Of a stretch of 64,000 nucleotides of DNA, positions 8,920-17,859 are shown one piece after another (within the stretch, counting starts at the first letter, position 1; every line of letters begins with the position of its first letter). This stretch comes from JACCUZ01 sp038246575 (GTDB lineage: Bacteria > Actinomycetota > Actinomycetes > JACCUZ01). The position numbers were made by a program, and so were the translations under genes. The notes under the pieces were generated by a model, which was not told the DNA's origin, did no database searches, and was given only the letters and a program-made list of their open reading frames with translations. The stretch is from assembly GCA_038246575.1 (NCBI GenBank), contig JBBRVU010000005.1, forward strand, positions 5,473-69,472, in the 5' to 3' direction.

Positions 8920-9216
8920 CTTCAACTCCTTTGCTCGTTCGTGAGCCATGCTCCTCATCCTCTCGCCTGACCAACCGTTCGCGTGTGGTTTGAGCTGATT
9001 CGCTCAACGTATTACCTGACGACTCCTTAGCCTGACAAGGTGCCCACCAAAGCCGCCATTCGTCGCGCACCATGAAGGGCTAAGTACGAGCTTGAAAGTT
9101 CGCGAATGGGTCACAGGCATCTTCGCGGTCGAGCGTCAGGTTCAGGATGCCTGGCGTGGCCTGCGAGAACTTACATGCTCCTACTTAGCGGAAAGGACGG
9201 GGTCTGGGGGGGCGCC

Positions 9217-9966
9217 TCACCGCCAGTACGTCGGTCGGCCGTAATGGTCGTACAGGCGCTGCTCGTAGGCCTGAGTGACTGGCACGCTTGGGTCCCACTG
9301 CGGGCTGTCCTTCACGGCTTCCTTGAGCAGGTCAACGGAGACCTTCTGCTCGGCCCAACTGACACCGGCAATCCACGTCGGTGCGATGAGCACCTTCTTG
9401 CCGAACCACCAGTTGCTGGTGTCCACCACCATGTAGCGGATCTGCCAGGTTTCATCGTCGACGAGGAAGTCCTCGACGTGTCCGATCTCCTCGTCGGTCG
9501 CCTGGATGTGATAGCCGATCACTTCATCGCTGCTGCGCAGGTGCAGATCACCACGTTCCTGCTCGGCGACGGCGGTCCGGTCCGTGGGCGCTGCGGTGGC
9601 CAGGGCGCCCGGATACGTCCAGCCGGCCCAGCCATACATGCCGTCCCAGTAATACGGCCAACTGTAGTAGTTGTAGTACTCAACTTCGTGCTGGCGCGAG
9701 ACCGGCTTATCGAGATCGATGGCCGGACTCCCTTCTATCTGGTCCTTCGTCAGATTCACCGCCAGCTCGTGCCGGAGCCACTCCGCCCGTCCGATAGCAA
9801 TGGGAGAGATGAGTACGCGTCTCCCCCCCAGCCACCCGCCGGTGTCGACTACGAGATAGCGGACGGTCCAGTGCTCATCGTCGAAATAGAAGGTGAGTAC
9901 ACTCCCGATTTCGCCGTCCGTGGCAGCAATCGTATAGCCCTTCATCTCGTTCATGCTTCGCAACAT
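9217..9966 (-). CDS. Protein with two PRC-barrel domains
   Basis: 249 residues made of two PRC-barrel-like repeats: residues 5-80 (GYTIAATDGEIGSVLTFYFD ... RVLISPIAIGRAEW) and 145-225 (GYHIQATDEEIGHVEDFLVD ... KVLIAPTWIAGVSW). A Tyr/Trp-rich linker (EYYNYYSWPYYWDGMYGW) joins them. PRC barrels bind RNA or protein partners; tandem forms are common in stress-related loci but have no firm function. Start ATG 9966 with AAGGAG 9 nt upstream. Confidence 0.85.
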   Translation of the reverse strand: MLRSMNEMKGYTIAATDGEIGSVLTFYFDDEHWTVRYLVVDTGGWLGGRRVLISPIAIGRAEWLRHELAVNLTKDQIEGSPAIDLDKPVSRQHEVEYYNYYSWPYYWDGMYGWAGWTYPGALATAAPTDRTAVAEQERGDLHLRSSDEVIGYHIQATDEEIGHVEDFLVDDETWQIRYMVVDTSNWWFGKKVLIAPTWIAGVSWAEQKVSVDLLKEAVKDSPQWDPSVPVTQAYEQRLYDHYGRPTYWR

Positions 9967-10126
9967 TGTCTCTGTCTCCTTCGGGCCCGCTTACCATAGC
10001 TCCGTGAGGCCTGTCGCATTCCGCCACGACGGAAACGTGACGCCGTCGTAACCTACTCACTCGCCACAGGATGGCGATGGTCCCGCTGCTCATGAGCAGC
10101 GCCGACAACACCGTAATGCTGACCAT
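9875..10126 (-). CDS. Possible small membrane protein overlapping the PRC-barrel gene
   Basis: A strong RBS (TAGGAGGAGG) lies upstream of ATG 10126, which opens an 83-codon frame. The product starts with one hydrophobic segment (residues 2-22) and continues in a charged tail. The frame overlaps the PRC-barrel gene by 92 bp in another frame, and its last third looks non-native, so a frameshift near 9990-10000 is possible. The start is better supported than the end. Confidence 0.35.
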   Translation of the reverse strand: MVSITVLSALLMSSGTIAILWRVSRLRRRHVSVVAECDRPHGAMVSGPEGDRDNVAKHERDEGLYDCCHGRRNRECTHLLFRR

Positions 10127-10303
10127 TTTGCGACCACCTCCTCCTACCAGGCCGTGACGGCGCTGGCACCAGCCACTCTCGCAATTGCCGCGTGCAGCGC
10201 TGAATCAGGGAATCGGCAGGCGGCTACGCAGCGCCCTGCTGTATCGACGACATCGGGAAGGTGCTCCTCGCCGTGCTGCCTACCTGGTTGTCGCATGAGT
10301 CGT

Positions 10304-11143
10304 CTACTCGGGTGCGGTGCCAGCGTCAATGGCGCGTGCATGGTCGCGTTCAGTGCGTTGCGCATCGAGTTCTGCCACCATGTGCTGGCGCGTCCTGCGC
10401 GCGGTCTCCGCCGCGTCTGCCGCGTCCAATTCGGTCCGGTCAATCGCCTGCGACAGGCCGGCTGCTCTGGCCTGATCTTCGGCCAGTCCTGGCTCAGACA
10501 GGCTCTCGATCTGTGATTTGTCGGCCGTGAGTACAATCCCTTTATCACTTAGCTCCCCCACCCAGCTCAGCGGTAGCTCCGTCTCGGTATGGAACAGATG
10601 CCCTGTACGCATGACCAGCCGTGTTGGCTCCCCACCTTCTGCCTTCCAGGTCAGTTCGTGGACCTCACCGACCTGCTCGCCGTCGCGGTCCACAATGGGC
10701 GTCCCGGATGAGATCGTCGGCCGCTGCATCGCGTCGGGCGAGATCTGCTCGCCACCTGGATAGCCGAGCGGTTTGCCGACGAAACCACCCCCCACATCTG
10801 CACCACCCACCAATGCCGTGTCGAGCAGGTATTGCTCGGTGGCGAAACCCGGCGGACCCAGGTAGCTCGGATCGGGGGCGTGGAAGTGGGCGTCCGTGAA
10901 CCCCTCCATCGTCGCGAAGCGCTGCTCGTCGAGCGTGACGTGGACGGTGCCGTCCGCGTCGACCCGGTCGACGTAGCTCAGCGGCACCATGCGCTCGGTG
11001 CCGAAGGCGAAGCCATGCGTGACGACCAGGTCTGTCACGGTGTCGGTCTGGGCGTCGATGATCGCCCGGTGGATCTCGCCGAGTTTGCCATCGGTGCCCA
11101 TGACCGTCGCTCCGAAGCGAAGGTCGCTGCTGTACTCTGTCAT
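10304..11143 (-). CDS. PRC-barrel domain protein
   Basis: 279 residues. An N-terminal PRC-barrel (residues 8-75: GATVMGTDGKLGEIHRAIID ... RMVPLSYVDRV) is followed by a Gly/Pro-rich linker, a second PRC-like unit (GTPIVDRDGEQVGEVHELTW ... ELPLSWVGEL, about 140-205) and an Arg/Glu-rich tail likely to be helical. Function unknown. It lies in a minus-strand group with the other PRC-barrel gene, consistent with a shared stress role. Confidence 0.8.
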   Translation of the reverse strand: MTEYSSDLRFGATVMGTDGKLGEIHRAIIDAQTDTVTDLVVTHGFAFGTERMVPLSYVDRVDADGTVHVTLDEQRFATMEGFTDAHFHAPDPSYLGPPGFATEQYLLDTALVGGADVGGGFVGKPLGYPGGEQISPDAMQRPTISSGTPIVDRDGEQVGEVHELTWKAEGGEPTRLVMRTGHLFHTETELPLSWVGELSDKGIVLTADKSQIESLSEPGLAEDQARAAGLSQAIDRTELDAADAAETARRTRQHMVAELDAQRTERDHARAIDAGTAPE

Positions 11144-11250
11144 CTTCGTCTCCCTCTTGCTGTTCCGTGTGGCCGGTCGGGCGCAGTTGGCGTCCCGTGC
11201 GAGTTTCAGATAGCTACCGCTCTAACCGTGGGGCCGCTGCCCCAGTGATG

Positions 11251-12792
11251 CTAGCGCAGGGAAGCCTGGACACCGTGCAAGGTGGCTTCCGAATAAGGAA
11301 ACCAGTACGCCTCGCTATCCTGCTTGCCGTCGCCGATCACCATGGACTTCATGTTTGAGAAGAGCTGCAATCCGATTTTGCCGTGATACCGGTTGATGCC
11401 GGATTGTTTGATGCCGCCGAACGGCAGCGCGGCAATGACGTAATTGACGACGGCTTCGTTGATGTCGACGGTCCCGGCTTGCAGGCGATTGGCGATGCGC
11501 TCGGCCCGCTCGGGGTTGCCGCAGAACACGTAGGCGTCCAGCCCTTCCTCGGAGCGGTTGGCCTCGGCGATCGCCTCCTCGTCGTTCTCCACCACCTGGA
11601 TCGGCAGGATCGGCCCGAAGACCTCTTCATTCATCACCCGCATCGAGGCATCGACGTTTGTGAGGACGGTTGGCGGCCAGAACAGGCCGACCGCGGCATT
11701 CGGCATGAAACCGCCGGTTTCCACCTTCGCCCCGTGATCGATGGCGTCTTGAAGTTGGGCGGTCAGTATGTCAACGCCACGAGCGTTCGCCAGCGGCCCA
11801 ACGTCGGAGGTGTGGTCGGTGTATGGCCCCACGCGCAACGCTCGGACCTTCTCGACGACTTTCTCGATGAACGGCGCCGCGACCGAGCGCTGCACATAGA
11901 CCCGCTTGACCGCCGCGCAGACCTGGCCGTTGTTCATGAACCGGCCCCAGACGATGCCGTTGGCCGCGCGCTCCAGGTTTGCATCGTCGGTGACGATGGC
12001 CGGGTCGCTGCCCCCTAACTCCAGCAGCGCCGGTCGCAGGAGTGGCGCGAGCGCGGCTTCGAGTTGCCGGCCCACCTTGGTCGAGCCCGTGAAGCTGACG
12101 AAATCCACGCCGGGCGCCGTCGCGATCACTGAGCCGAGCGCCCCAGGAGCGTTGACGACCTGGACCAGGTCCGGGTGATCACGGAACGCTTCCCGGAACA
12201 ACTCTTTGAGCAGGACACCGACCATCGGCACGGCCGACGTCGGTTTCAGGATCGCCGCGTTGCCCGCCGCCAGGGCCGCGATCAGTGGGCCCATCGCAAT
12301 GCCGAACGGAAAGTTCCAGGGCGAAATCACGCACACCACGCCGCGCGGGACGTACCGAATCAGTGCCCGTTTGCCCGTGCCGAACTTGGCGGGCACATCG
12401 ACCGGCTCATCGGCAAGAAACGCGGCCCCATGCTGGATGTACTCATCGAATTCATCGAGCACGAGTCCGACATCGCCCACCAGGGCATCCACCAATGGTT
12501 TGCCCATACCGCGCGAGACGGTCTCGGCGATCGCTGGCGCACGCTGGACCACGACGTTTCGCAGCAGCGTCAGTGCCTCGGCACGCTCCGCGAACGGCAG
12601 CGCGCCCCAGACCTGCTGCGCCGTTCGCGCGCGCGCCACGATCTCCGGAACGCGCGCCTCCGCCATGACGGGGACTGTCGCTATGGTGGCGCCCGTTGCC
12701 GGGTCAACCGCCGTTAGTACGGTGCTGGCGGGGGCGGTGGTCGAAGCCGCCGCGGGGCGGTGTCCATTCTTCGTCGTGATTTCCGCGACCAT
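11251..12792 (-). CDS. NAD(P)-dependent aldehyde dehydrogenase
   Basis: 513-residue ALDH-superfamily enzyme that oxidises an aldehyde to its acid. It shows the substrate/cofactor motif PWNFPFGIAMGPLIAALAAG, the FTGSTKVG nucleotide-binding turn, the general base in ELGGSDP, the catalytic cysteine in NNGQVCAA and the NEEVFGPILPI motif. Subfamily resembles succinate-semialdehyde or broad-range dehydrogenases; the substrate is not determined. A TetR-type dyad lies 21-38 bp upstream of the start. Confidence 0.9.
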   Translation of the reverse strand: MVAEITTKNGHRPAAASTTAPASTVLTAVDPATGATIATVPVMAEARVPEIVARARTAQQVWGALPFAERAEALTLLRNVVVQRAPAIAETVSRGMGKPLVDALVGDVGLVLDEFDEYIQHGAAFLADEPVDVPAKFGTGKRALIRYVPRGVVCVISPWNFPFGIAMGPLIAALAAGNAAILKPTSAVPMVGVLLKELFREAFRDHPDLVQVVNAPGALGSVIATAPGVDFVSFTGSTKVGRQLEAALAPLLRPALLELGGSDPAIVTDDANLERAANGIVWGRFMNNGQVCAAVKRVYVQRSVAAPFIEKVVEKVRALRVGPYTDHTSDVGPLANARGVDILTAQLQDAIDHGAKVETGGFMPNAAVGLFWPPTVLTNVDASMRVMNEEVFGPILPIQVVENDEEAIAEANRSEEGLDAYVFCGNPERAERIANRLQAGTVDINEAVVNYVIAALPFGGIKQSGINRYHGKIGLQLFSNMKSMVIGDGKQDSEAYWFPYSEATLHGVQASLR

Positions 12793-12812
12793 CAGTCATG
12801 CTCCTCGGTTGT

Positions 12813-12830
12813 GATGAGCGTCCGCTCATC
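12813..12830. promoter_or_regulatory. Inverted repeat upstream of aldehyde dehydrogenase
   Basis: GATGAGCG-TC-CGCTCATC is a perfect dyad with a 2-nt centre. TGAGCG-NN-CGCTCA sites are typical of TetR-family regulators. No TetR gene is present in the window. Confidence 0.45.
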
Positions 12831-12862
12831 GATTTCGCTGGATGTTCTGTGTAAGCTCCCGC

Positions 12863-12901
12863 GTGGCCTCGCCGGTCGACGGATCAGGCCGGCGAGGCCA
12901 C
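12863..12901 (-). terminator. Terminator hairpin after the SPW/VKOR gene
   Basis: Thirteen-bp perfect arms (GTGGCCTCGCCGG / CCGGCGAGGCCAC) around a 13-nt loop, 14 bp beyond the stop codon of the 12915-14486 gene. Very GC-rich, with no clear T-tract. Confidence 0.65.
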
Positions 12902-12914
12902 GGACCGTCTCGCA

Positions 12915-14486
12915 TCAGCGGATGAACGGCTGCCAATTCCCGTACCGTTCGCCCACCGGTCCGCGCGGCAGGCTGAGCAGAATCAGCGCTCCACCGGCGA
13001 TCATGTCGTTGACGGTCGAGCCGGTCGTCGCGCCGCCCAGCAGCCAGGGAGCGGCGAGAAACCAGACGCCAAACAAGATATTGATCCAGCGCAGGCCGCG
13101 GCCCACGTCTGATAACGCCATGATCGCGACCGTCACCACCAATGCCCCGATCAGGTGCTCACTGTGGGCGGCATTGCCCGCAGTAACGAACACGGCGGGG
13201 GAGGCCATCAGCCAGAGACCGGCGGCCACACTGACGAGTAGGTTCCAGGGCAGCGCCACGCCCCACACCATCGCCTTTGCACTCACCACATCGGGGCGCG
13301 TGGGGCGGTCGTCGCGGGGGGCTTGAGCCAGCGTGCCGCCCTGCCAGAACACGCGCCATAGCGACTGTCCCTCCCGCTTGGCCTGAACAAGAAACTGGCC
13401 CATGGCCACGACCTCATCCAGCGTCAGCGCGATCATGATCAGCATCGCCAGCGCGGCCACCAGGCACGGGGTACACCAGTCGCCCACCGCCACCGGCTGG
13501 AGGATGATCAGCGTCACACTGACGATGCCAAGCGGCACCACCAGGATGCCGAAGAACGTCACCATCCAGGGCATCGTCCGCCAGCGCCGCGTGTCACCCA
13601 TGAAGCCCATCAACGCCTCGACCATGTACGCCACCGCGCCGAAGCCGGCGTCCGAGATCGGGAAGGCGCGCGAGACATCAGAGGTGAGCACGGCCGTGGT
13701 GCCGGGTGTGAAGAACGGCTCCCACACGGACGTGGTATATCCCAATTGATACGCGGCCATCTGTCGCGACAGGAAGAAGCCGACGTAGGCGAGCGCGATA
13801 ATCGGCGCCCGCTGCGGCCAGGATGAAGGGTTGTACGACCAACCGGGCGGCCGGTCGGGACCGGGCAGCATCTTCATCACGCCCGGCATCCCCGGCATCA
13901 GGATCGCAAAGGCGATCAGGAGCGCACCGGCGAAGGTGTCATTCGCGTAGGCGGCCGCCGTCGGCGCCCACAGGACCAGCGGGGCGAATAGTAACCACAC
14001 CCCCACCAGCGCATTGGTCCACGGTGCCCACAGCGGCCGGCGCATGAGCGTGATCACGGCGAGCGCGATCATCACCGCGCCGCTGATGATGTCGCTCCAC
14101 ATCAGGCTCGTGCTCTGGTAGGCGAGCGCGAAGGGACTGGTGATCAGCCACACACCCAGAATCACAATGGCCGAGAAATGCGCCCAGACCGTGCCCTCTC
14201 CCGACTGCATCGTTGCGCCGGAGTCGGGCGCCGCCATCCCCGCCATCCCCGCCATGCCCGTCATGCCCGTCATCCCCGGCATCGCGGCCATGTCCGGCTT
14301 GGTGTCAGTCCCTGGCTTGGCGTCAGCCCCTGGCATGGCGGTCATCTCTGGTATGTTTGTCTTCGGGGCGCCGCCGTCCGGGTGGCCGGGCATCGCCGGC
14401 ATGCCGCCGGCGGCGGGTTCCGCGCCCGCCTGCTTCGGGCTGGCTCCGGCGTGATCCATCTGTTTGGACCGATGGTCAACGGTCAC
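12915..14486 (-). CDS. SPW-repeat and vitamin K epoxide reductase-like membrane protein
   Basis: About 523 residues. The N-terminus is Met/His/Gly-rich (MTGMTGMAGMAGMAAP). It is followed by an SPW-type membrane repeat (GVWLITSPFALAYQS, GVWLLFAPLVLWAP), then a VKOR-like four-helix core with WCTPC (a CxxC redox pair), and a final SPW repeat (GLWLMASPAVF, GVWFLAAPWLLGG). VKOR proteins drive disulfide formation; SPW repeats have unknown function. Start placed at GTG 14486 because AAGGAG lies 7 nt upstream; this overlaps the epimerase stop by 11 bp. A hairpin terminator follows the gene. Confidence 0.75.
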   Translation of the reverse strand: MTVDHRSKQMDHAGASPKQAGAEPAAGGMPAMPGHPDGGAPKTNIPEMTAMPGADAKPGTDTKPDMAAMPGMTGMTGMAGMAGMAAPDSGATMQSGEGTVWAHFSAIVILGVWLITSPFALAYQSTSLMWSDIISGAVMIALAVITLMRRPLWAPWTNALVGVWLLFAPLVLWAPTAAAYANDTFAGALLIAFAILMPGMPGVMKMLPGPDRPPGWSYNPSSWPQRAPIIALAYVGFFLSRQMAAYQLGYTTSVWEPFFTPGTTAVLTSDVSRAFPISDAGFGAVAYMVEALMGFMGDTRRWRTMPWMVTFFGILVVPLGIVSVTLIILQPVAVGDWCTPCLVAALAMLIMIALTLDEVVAMGQFLVQAKREGQSLWRVFWQGGTLAQAPRDDRPTRPDVVSAKAMVWGVALPWNLLVSVAAGLWLMASPAVFVTAGNAAHSEHLIGALVVTVAIMALSDVGRGLRWINILFGVWFLAAPWLLGGATTGSTVNDMIAGGALILLSLPRGPVGERYGNWQPFIR

Positions 14487-15603
14487 GGGAATTCTCCTTG
14501 CCCGCGCCGGTGGCGGCCGCTTCCTCCAGCAGCCGGGCCGGCGGCTCCAGGTCATTCTCGCGATACCAGCCGAGCGGGTCGGCCTGGAGCGCCGCGATCA
14601 TCTTCGGCAGCGTGTCGCGCAGCGAGCGGCGCGGCGTCCAGCCCAGCAGCGTGCGGGCACGGGTGATGTCGAGCGCGTAGTGGTCGTTCGCCCGGTCAAT
14701 CATCCACGGCCGGATGAAAGGGTCGCGGCCGGGCAGCTTGTCCTGCACCCACGCGCCCACCTTGGCGATCGGCGCCAGCGGGCCGGGGATCTCGATCGTT
14801 TCCCAGTCCTCACCGTGGAGCAGCCGGGCGATCGTGTGTTGCAGCTCGTCGTAGCTGAGCGCCTCCGCTTCGCCGAGCAGGATCGGCGCCTCTGGCGGCA
14901 ACTGTGCCCGCCGCTCGACCGTCAGCGCCAGCGCATCCACCAGGTCGTCCATATGCAGGAAGGACTGGCCGTGCGAGGTGCTGCCGGAATAGAGGCGGCT
15001 GTTCAATTGCCGCTCGTGAATCCGTTGGATCTGGTGGGCCAACGGGATCGAGTGGCAGCCGTCGTCGTACACGCCGGCGATCCGCAGCAGCACCGCTGGA
15101 ATCTCCCCCCGCTCCGCGGCGATCACCGCCTCCGTCCGCACCTTGGAGGCAGGATAGGCCCAAGTTGCCTCGATCGGCCAATCCTCATTGATGAACTGGC
15201 CCGGCTCAGCGGGCTTGTGTACGAGCATCGTGCTGGAGAAGATGAACTGCTCGACCGTAAAGCCGAGGTCGCGCAGCCCGCGCAACATCCGGCCGGTGCC
15301 GCCCACCGTGATCTCTTCATACTTGGGGCTTGGCTCGCCGAGAAAGTCATAGTAGGCGGCAAGATGCACCACCGCGGCGACGCGCGCGCCGTGGTGCCCG
15401 CGGATGGCCATGAGACCCTGGCGCACGCTCTTGTCTGACGTGATCTCGACGGGAACATATACGCAGCCGGGTGGGGGCGGCGTCGGTGCCTTGCGATCGA
15501 AGCCAACAACCTGGCCGAAGCGTCCGGCGAACCGCCGCATCACGGCATCCCCGATGCGTCCGTTGGAGCCGGTGACGATGATGATGCCGCTCTCTGATGT
15601 CAT
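14476..15603 (-). CDS. NAD-dependent epimerase/dehydratase (SDR)
   Basis: 375 residues of the extended short-chain dehydrogenase family. It has the Rossmann motif VTGSNGRIGDAV at residues 10-21, VVHLAAYYDF in the NAD-binding core and a YPASK catalytic motif (YxxxK). The substrate may be a nucleotide sugar or another carbonyl compound; the C-terminal extension (LLGWTPRRSLRDTLPKMI) is typical of sugar epimerases. GGGAGGTACC RBS before the ATG. Likely co-transcribed with the 6-phosphogluconate dehydrogenase gene. Confidence 0.88.
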   Translation of the reverse strand: MTSESGIIIVTGSNGRIGDAVMRRFAGRFGQVVGFDRKAPTPPPPGCVYVPVEITSDKSVRQGLMAIRGHHGARVAAVVHLAAYYDFLGEPSPKYEEITVGGTGRMLRGLRDLGFTVEQFIFSSTMLVHKPAEPGQFINEDWPIEATWAYPASKVRTEAVIAAERGEIPAVLLRIAGVYDDGCHSIPLAHQIQRIHERQLNSRLYSGSTSHGQSFLHMDDLVDALALTVERRAQLPPEAPILLGEAEALSYDELQHTIARLLHGEDWETIEIPGPLAPIAKVGAWVQDKLPGRDPFIRPWMIDRANDHYALDITRARTLLGWTPRRSLRDTLPKMIAALQADPLGWYRENDLEPPARLLEEAAATGAGKENSRDR

Positions 15604-15660
15604 GGTTGGTACCTCCCTTTGGTGTCCGATGAGTGTTCCGGACCGTGGCGAGCGTGGCGC

Positions 15661-16566
15661 TCACGGCGCGGCGTCGCGCACCGCGTGGCCGCCGAACTGG
15701 TTTCGCAGCGCCGCGATCACCTTGGCGCTGAACGACTCGGTTTGGCGGGAGCGCAGCCGCTCCAGCAGCGACAGCGTGATCACCGGCGCGGGCACGTTCT
15801 CCGTCAGCGACTCGAGGATCGTCCAGCGGCCCTCGCCCGAGTCCTCCACGTAGCCGCGGATACCCGCGAGATGGGGATCGGCGCGAAAGGCCAGCTCGGC
15901 CAGCTCGCACAGCCACGAACGGACGACGCTGCCGCGATTCCAGACGTGGGCGATTGCCGCCAAGTCCATGTCAAACGGGGACGCCTGGAGGATCTCGAAG
16001 CCCTCGCCGTAGGCCTGGAGCATCCCGTACTCGACGCCGTTGTGCACCATCTTCACGAAGTGACCGGCGCCCACCGGTCCACAGCGGAGATAGCCCTCCG
16101 GCGGGGCGAGCGTGGCGAAGGCCGGCTCGAGGCGGCCGAACACCGCCGGCTCGGCGCCGATCATCAGGGCGTAGCCGTTCTTCAGGCCCCAGATGCCACC
16201 GCTGGTGCCCTGGTCGACGAAGTCGATCCCGCGCGCCGTCAGTTCTTGCCCGCGCCGCACAGAGTCGCGAAAGTAGGAGTTGCCACCGTCCACGATCACG
16301 TCACCCGGCGCGAGCAGCCCCGCCACGCTCTGGATCATCTGCTCCGTCGCGTCCCCAGCGGGGACCATCACCCACACTGCCCGCGGCGGCTCGAGCTGCT
16401 CGACCAGCTCGGCCACGGATGACACACCGATCACGTTGGGCGTCCGCGCGACCGCGCGGACCTTTGCCTGGTCGCGGGTCGTGGCGACCACCGTGTGGCC
16501 CCCCTCCGCCAGGCGCGTGGCCATGTTGAGCCCCATCCGGCCCAGCCCCACGATTCCCAGTTTCAT
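15661..16566 (-). CDS. gnd: 6-phosphogluconate dehydrogenase, decarboxylating (short form)
   Basis: 301-residue enzyme that oxidatively decarboxylates 6-phosphogluconate to ribulose 5-phosphate. Motifs: GLGRMGLNMATRLAEGGH (nucleotide binding), VDGGNSYFRDS, DQGTSGGIWG and GAGHFVKMVHNGVEYGM with the catalytic Lys and Asn. The length matches the short, YqeC-like form, which often uses NAD rather than NADP. AAAGGAG RBS upstream of the ATG. Its pentose phosphate product could feed the phosphoketolase encoded at 36.6-39.1 kb. Confidence 0.92.
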   Translation of the reverse strand: MKLGIVGLGRMGLNMATRLAEGGHTVVATTRDQAKVRAVARTPNVIGVSSVAELVEQLEPPRAVWVMVPAGDATEQMIQSVAGLLAPGDVIVDGGNSYFRDSVRRGQELTARGIDFVDQGTSGGIWGLKNGYALMIGAEPAVFGRLEPAFATLAPPEGYLRCGPVGAGHFVKMVHNGVEYGMLQAYGEGFEILQASPFDMDLAAIAHVWNRGSVVRSWLCELAELAFRADPHLAGIRGYVEDSGEGRWTILESLTENVPAPVITLSLLERLRSRQTESFSAKVIAALRNQFGGHAVRDAAP

Positions 16567-16675
16567 GGCCTACCCATCTCCTTTGTGTGCTAACTCGCCA
16601 CCGCGGACCGGTTGCAGGCGAGGACCGGCCGCACCGAACACTGGGAGACCCGACGAGCATCGATGCCGCGCTCCC

Positions 16676-17512
16676 ATCAAGCGGGCCGGGCCGCGCCGCG
16701 CCGCGCGAAGAGGATGCCCAGGCCAGCCAGCACGCCGAAGAGCGCGACCAGAACGGCAGCCTCGCCGAAGTGTGAAGCCAAGGATCTCGAGGTCGAGCCG
16801 GCCGGTCATGTGGTTGACGCCGACGTCGATCAGCGTGGCGCCAACGAGACCGGCGAGGGTCATCATCACGGCAAAGTAAAGCGGCGTGATACCCCGGCCG
16901 CTCTTGGATCCGATCGGCTGGGCCACCGTCACGCGCGCCTGCACCGGGTCGGCGATGAGGCCCGCGTCATCGAGCGTAATCGTGACGCCCGCGCCACGCA
17001 GGATCTCTACCAGTTGCGCGCCGGTACTCTTGGAGATGCGTGCCGCCGCCGCCTGTGCGATCGACTGGCCCTCCGTGCCGGCGATGCTGCCGGCGGCCGG
17101 GTTGGTGAGAACCTCGACCTGGGCCGGGCCGTTGCCAAACCCGGCCGGGCTGGTGAGCGCCATCACCCGCGCCGAGAAGTCCGATGGCACGACGAGGCCG
17201 CCGTACGCCTGGTTGTCGTTGATCCGGTGCAGCGCATCCTGCCGGCTTGGCAGCACATCCCACCTGACCGCATCGCCCAGTTGCGGGTTGGGCGCGGTCA
17301 CGGCGGTGACCACCTGCTCGCCGAGATTGACGCGCTGCTTGCCCAGCGCGGCGCCGGCGTCCTCATTGACCAGGACCAGCGGCATGTTGTGCATATTGCC
17401 CTGCGGGTCAACGAACGCGCCGATGTAGCTAAACGTCATGACCATAGGCCATCACGCCTGCCACGGCCACGAAGCCCCACGTAAGCGGGTGCATCCACAT
17501 CTTTCGGGTCAT
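16676..17512 (-). pseudogene. YhgE/Pip-type membrane protein with two frameshifts
   Basis: The central frame (up to 17445) encodes SYIGAFVDPQGNMHNMPLVL, the conserved YhgE/Pip opening, an extracytoplasmic domain and a membrane segment (YFAVMMTLAGLVGATLIDVG). At each end the natural continuation lies in another frame. Upstream, an RBS (AGGAG) and ATG 17512 encode the N-terminal membrane helix MTRKMWMHPLTWGFVAVAGV before a shift near 17445. Downstream, the last helix AAVLVALFGVLAGLGILFAR continues to a stop at 16676 after a shift near 16770. Either the gene is dead or there are two sequence errors. A CTCAG array lies upstream at 17602-17645. Confidence 0.65.
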
Positions 17513-17703
17513 CAACCCGCTCCTCATGCCATTGGACACTCCCAGCACCGTCCGTGCCGGGGACTATCGCTCGGCCCCGTCAGCCATATGTAGGACGCAA
17601 CATTGAGCGGAGGCTGAGGTCAGCCTGAGAGCTGGCTGAAGATCCATCCGAGGTCTGGGAGAGAGGGCCAAACGACACTGATTGCCGGCCCAGGCGAACC
17701 AGG
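17513..17703. other. Regulatory intergenic stretch
   Basis: Holds the CTCAG array (17602-17645). No coding sequence is apparent. Confidence 0.5.
17602..17645 (-). promoter_or_regulatory. CTCAG 11-bp tandem array (YhgE/Pip operon)
   Basis: Units attgagcggag, gctgaggtcag, cctgagagctg and gctgaagatcc repeat at exactly 11 bp, 90-133 bp upstream of ATG 17512. The array may serve the whole minus-strand run down to 12915. Confidence 0.65.
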
Positions 17704-17859
17704 TCAGTGCGCGGCGCGCGCCCGGCGAAGGATCCTTTCGCGCATCGTCGCCGGCGCCCGGACGAGGGGAACGGAAAGGGCCAGCAGTACGGCAGTCTCC
17801 GTCGCCGCCCGCAGCTCGGCGCGACAGCGGAGACAGATGGCGGCATGCCGTGCGACGTG
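17704..17859 (-). pseudogene. Tail of a zinc-finger anti-sigma factor
   Basis: The frame directly after the stop of the next gene reads HVARHAAICLRCRAELRAA and continues with LLALSVPLVRAPATMRERIL to a stop at 17704. The HxxxCxxC pattern and the following hydrophobic and PxxxR segments match the C-terminal part of zf-HC2 anti-sigma factors. The N-terminal part is missing and the fragment starts at the neighbouring stop codon, so this is a recombination leftover. It is also what remains of an extracytoplasmic-function sigma system not present here. Confidence 0.55.

Noticed and set aside
10085..10100. Palindrome GCTGCTCATGAGCAGC
   Set aside because: Falls in the coding part of a possible small gene (Leu-Leu-Met-Ser-Ser) and has no partner copies; probably coincidental.
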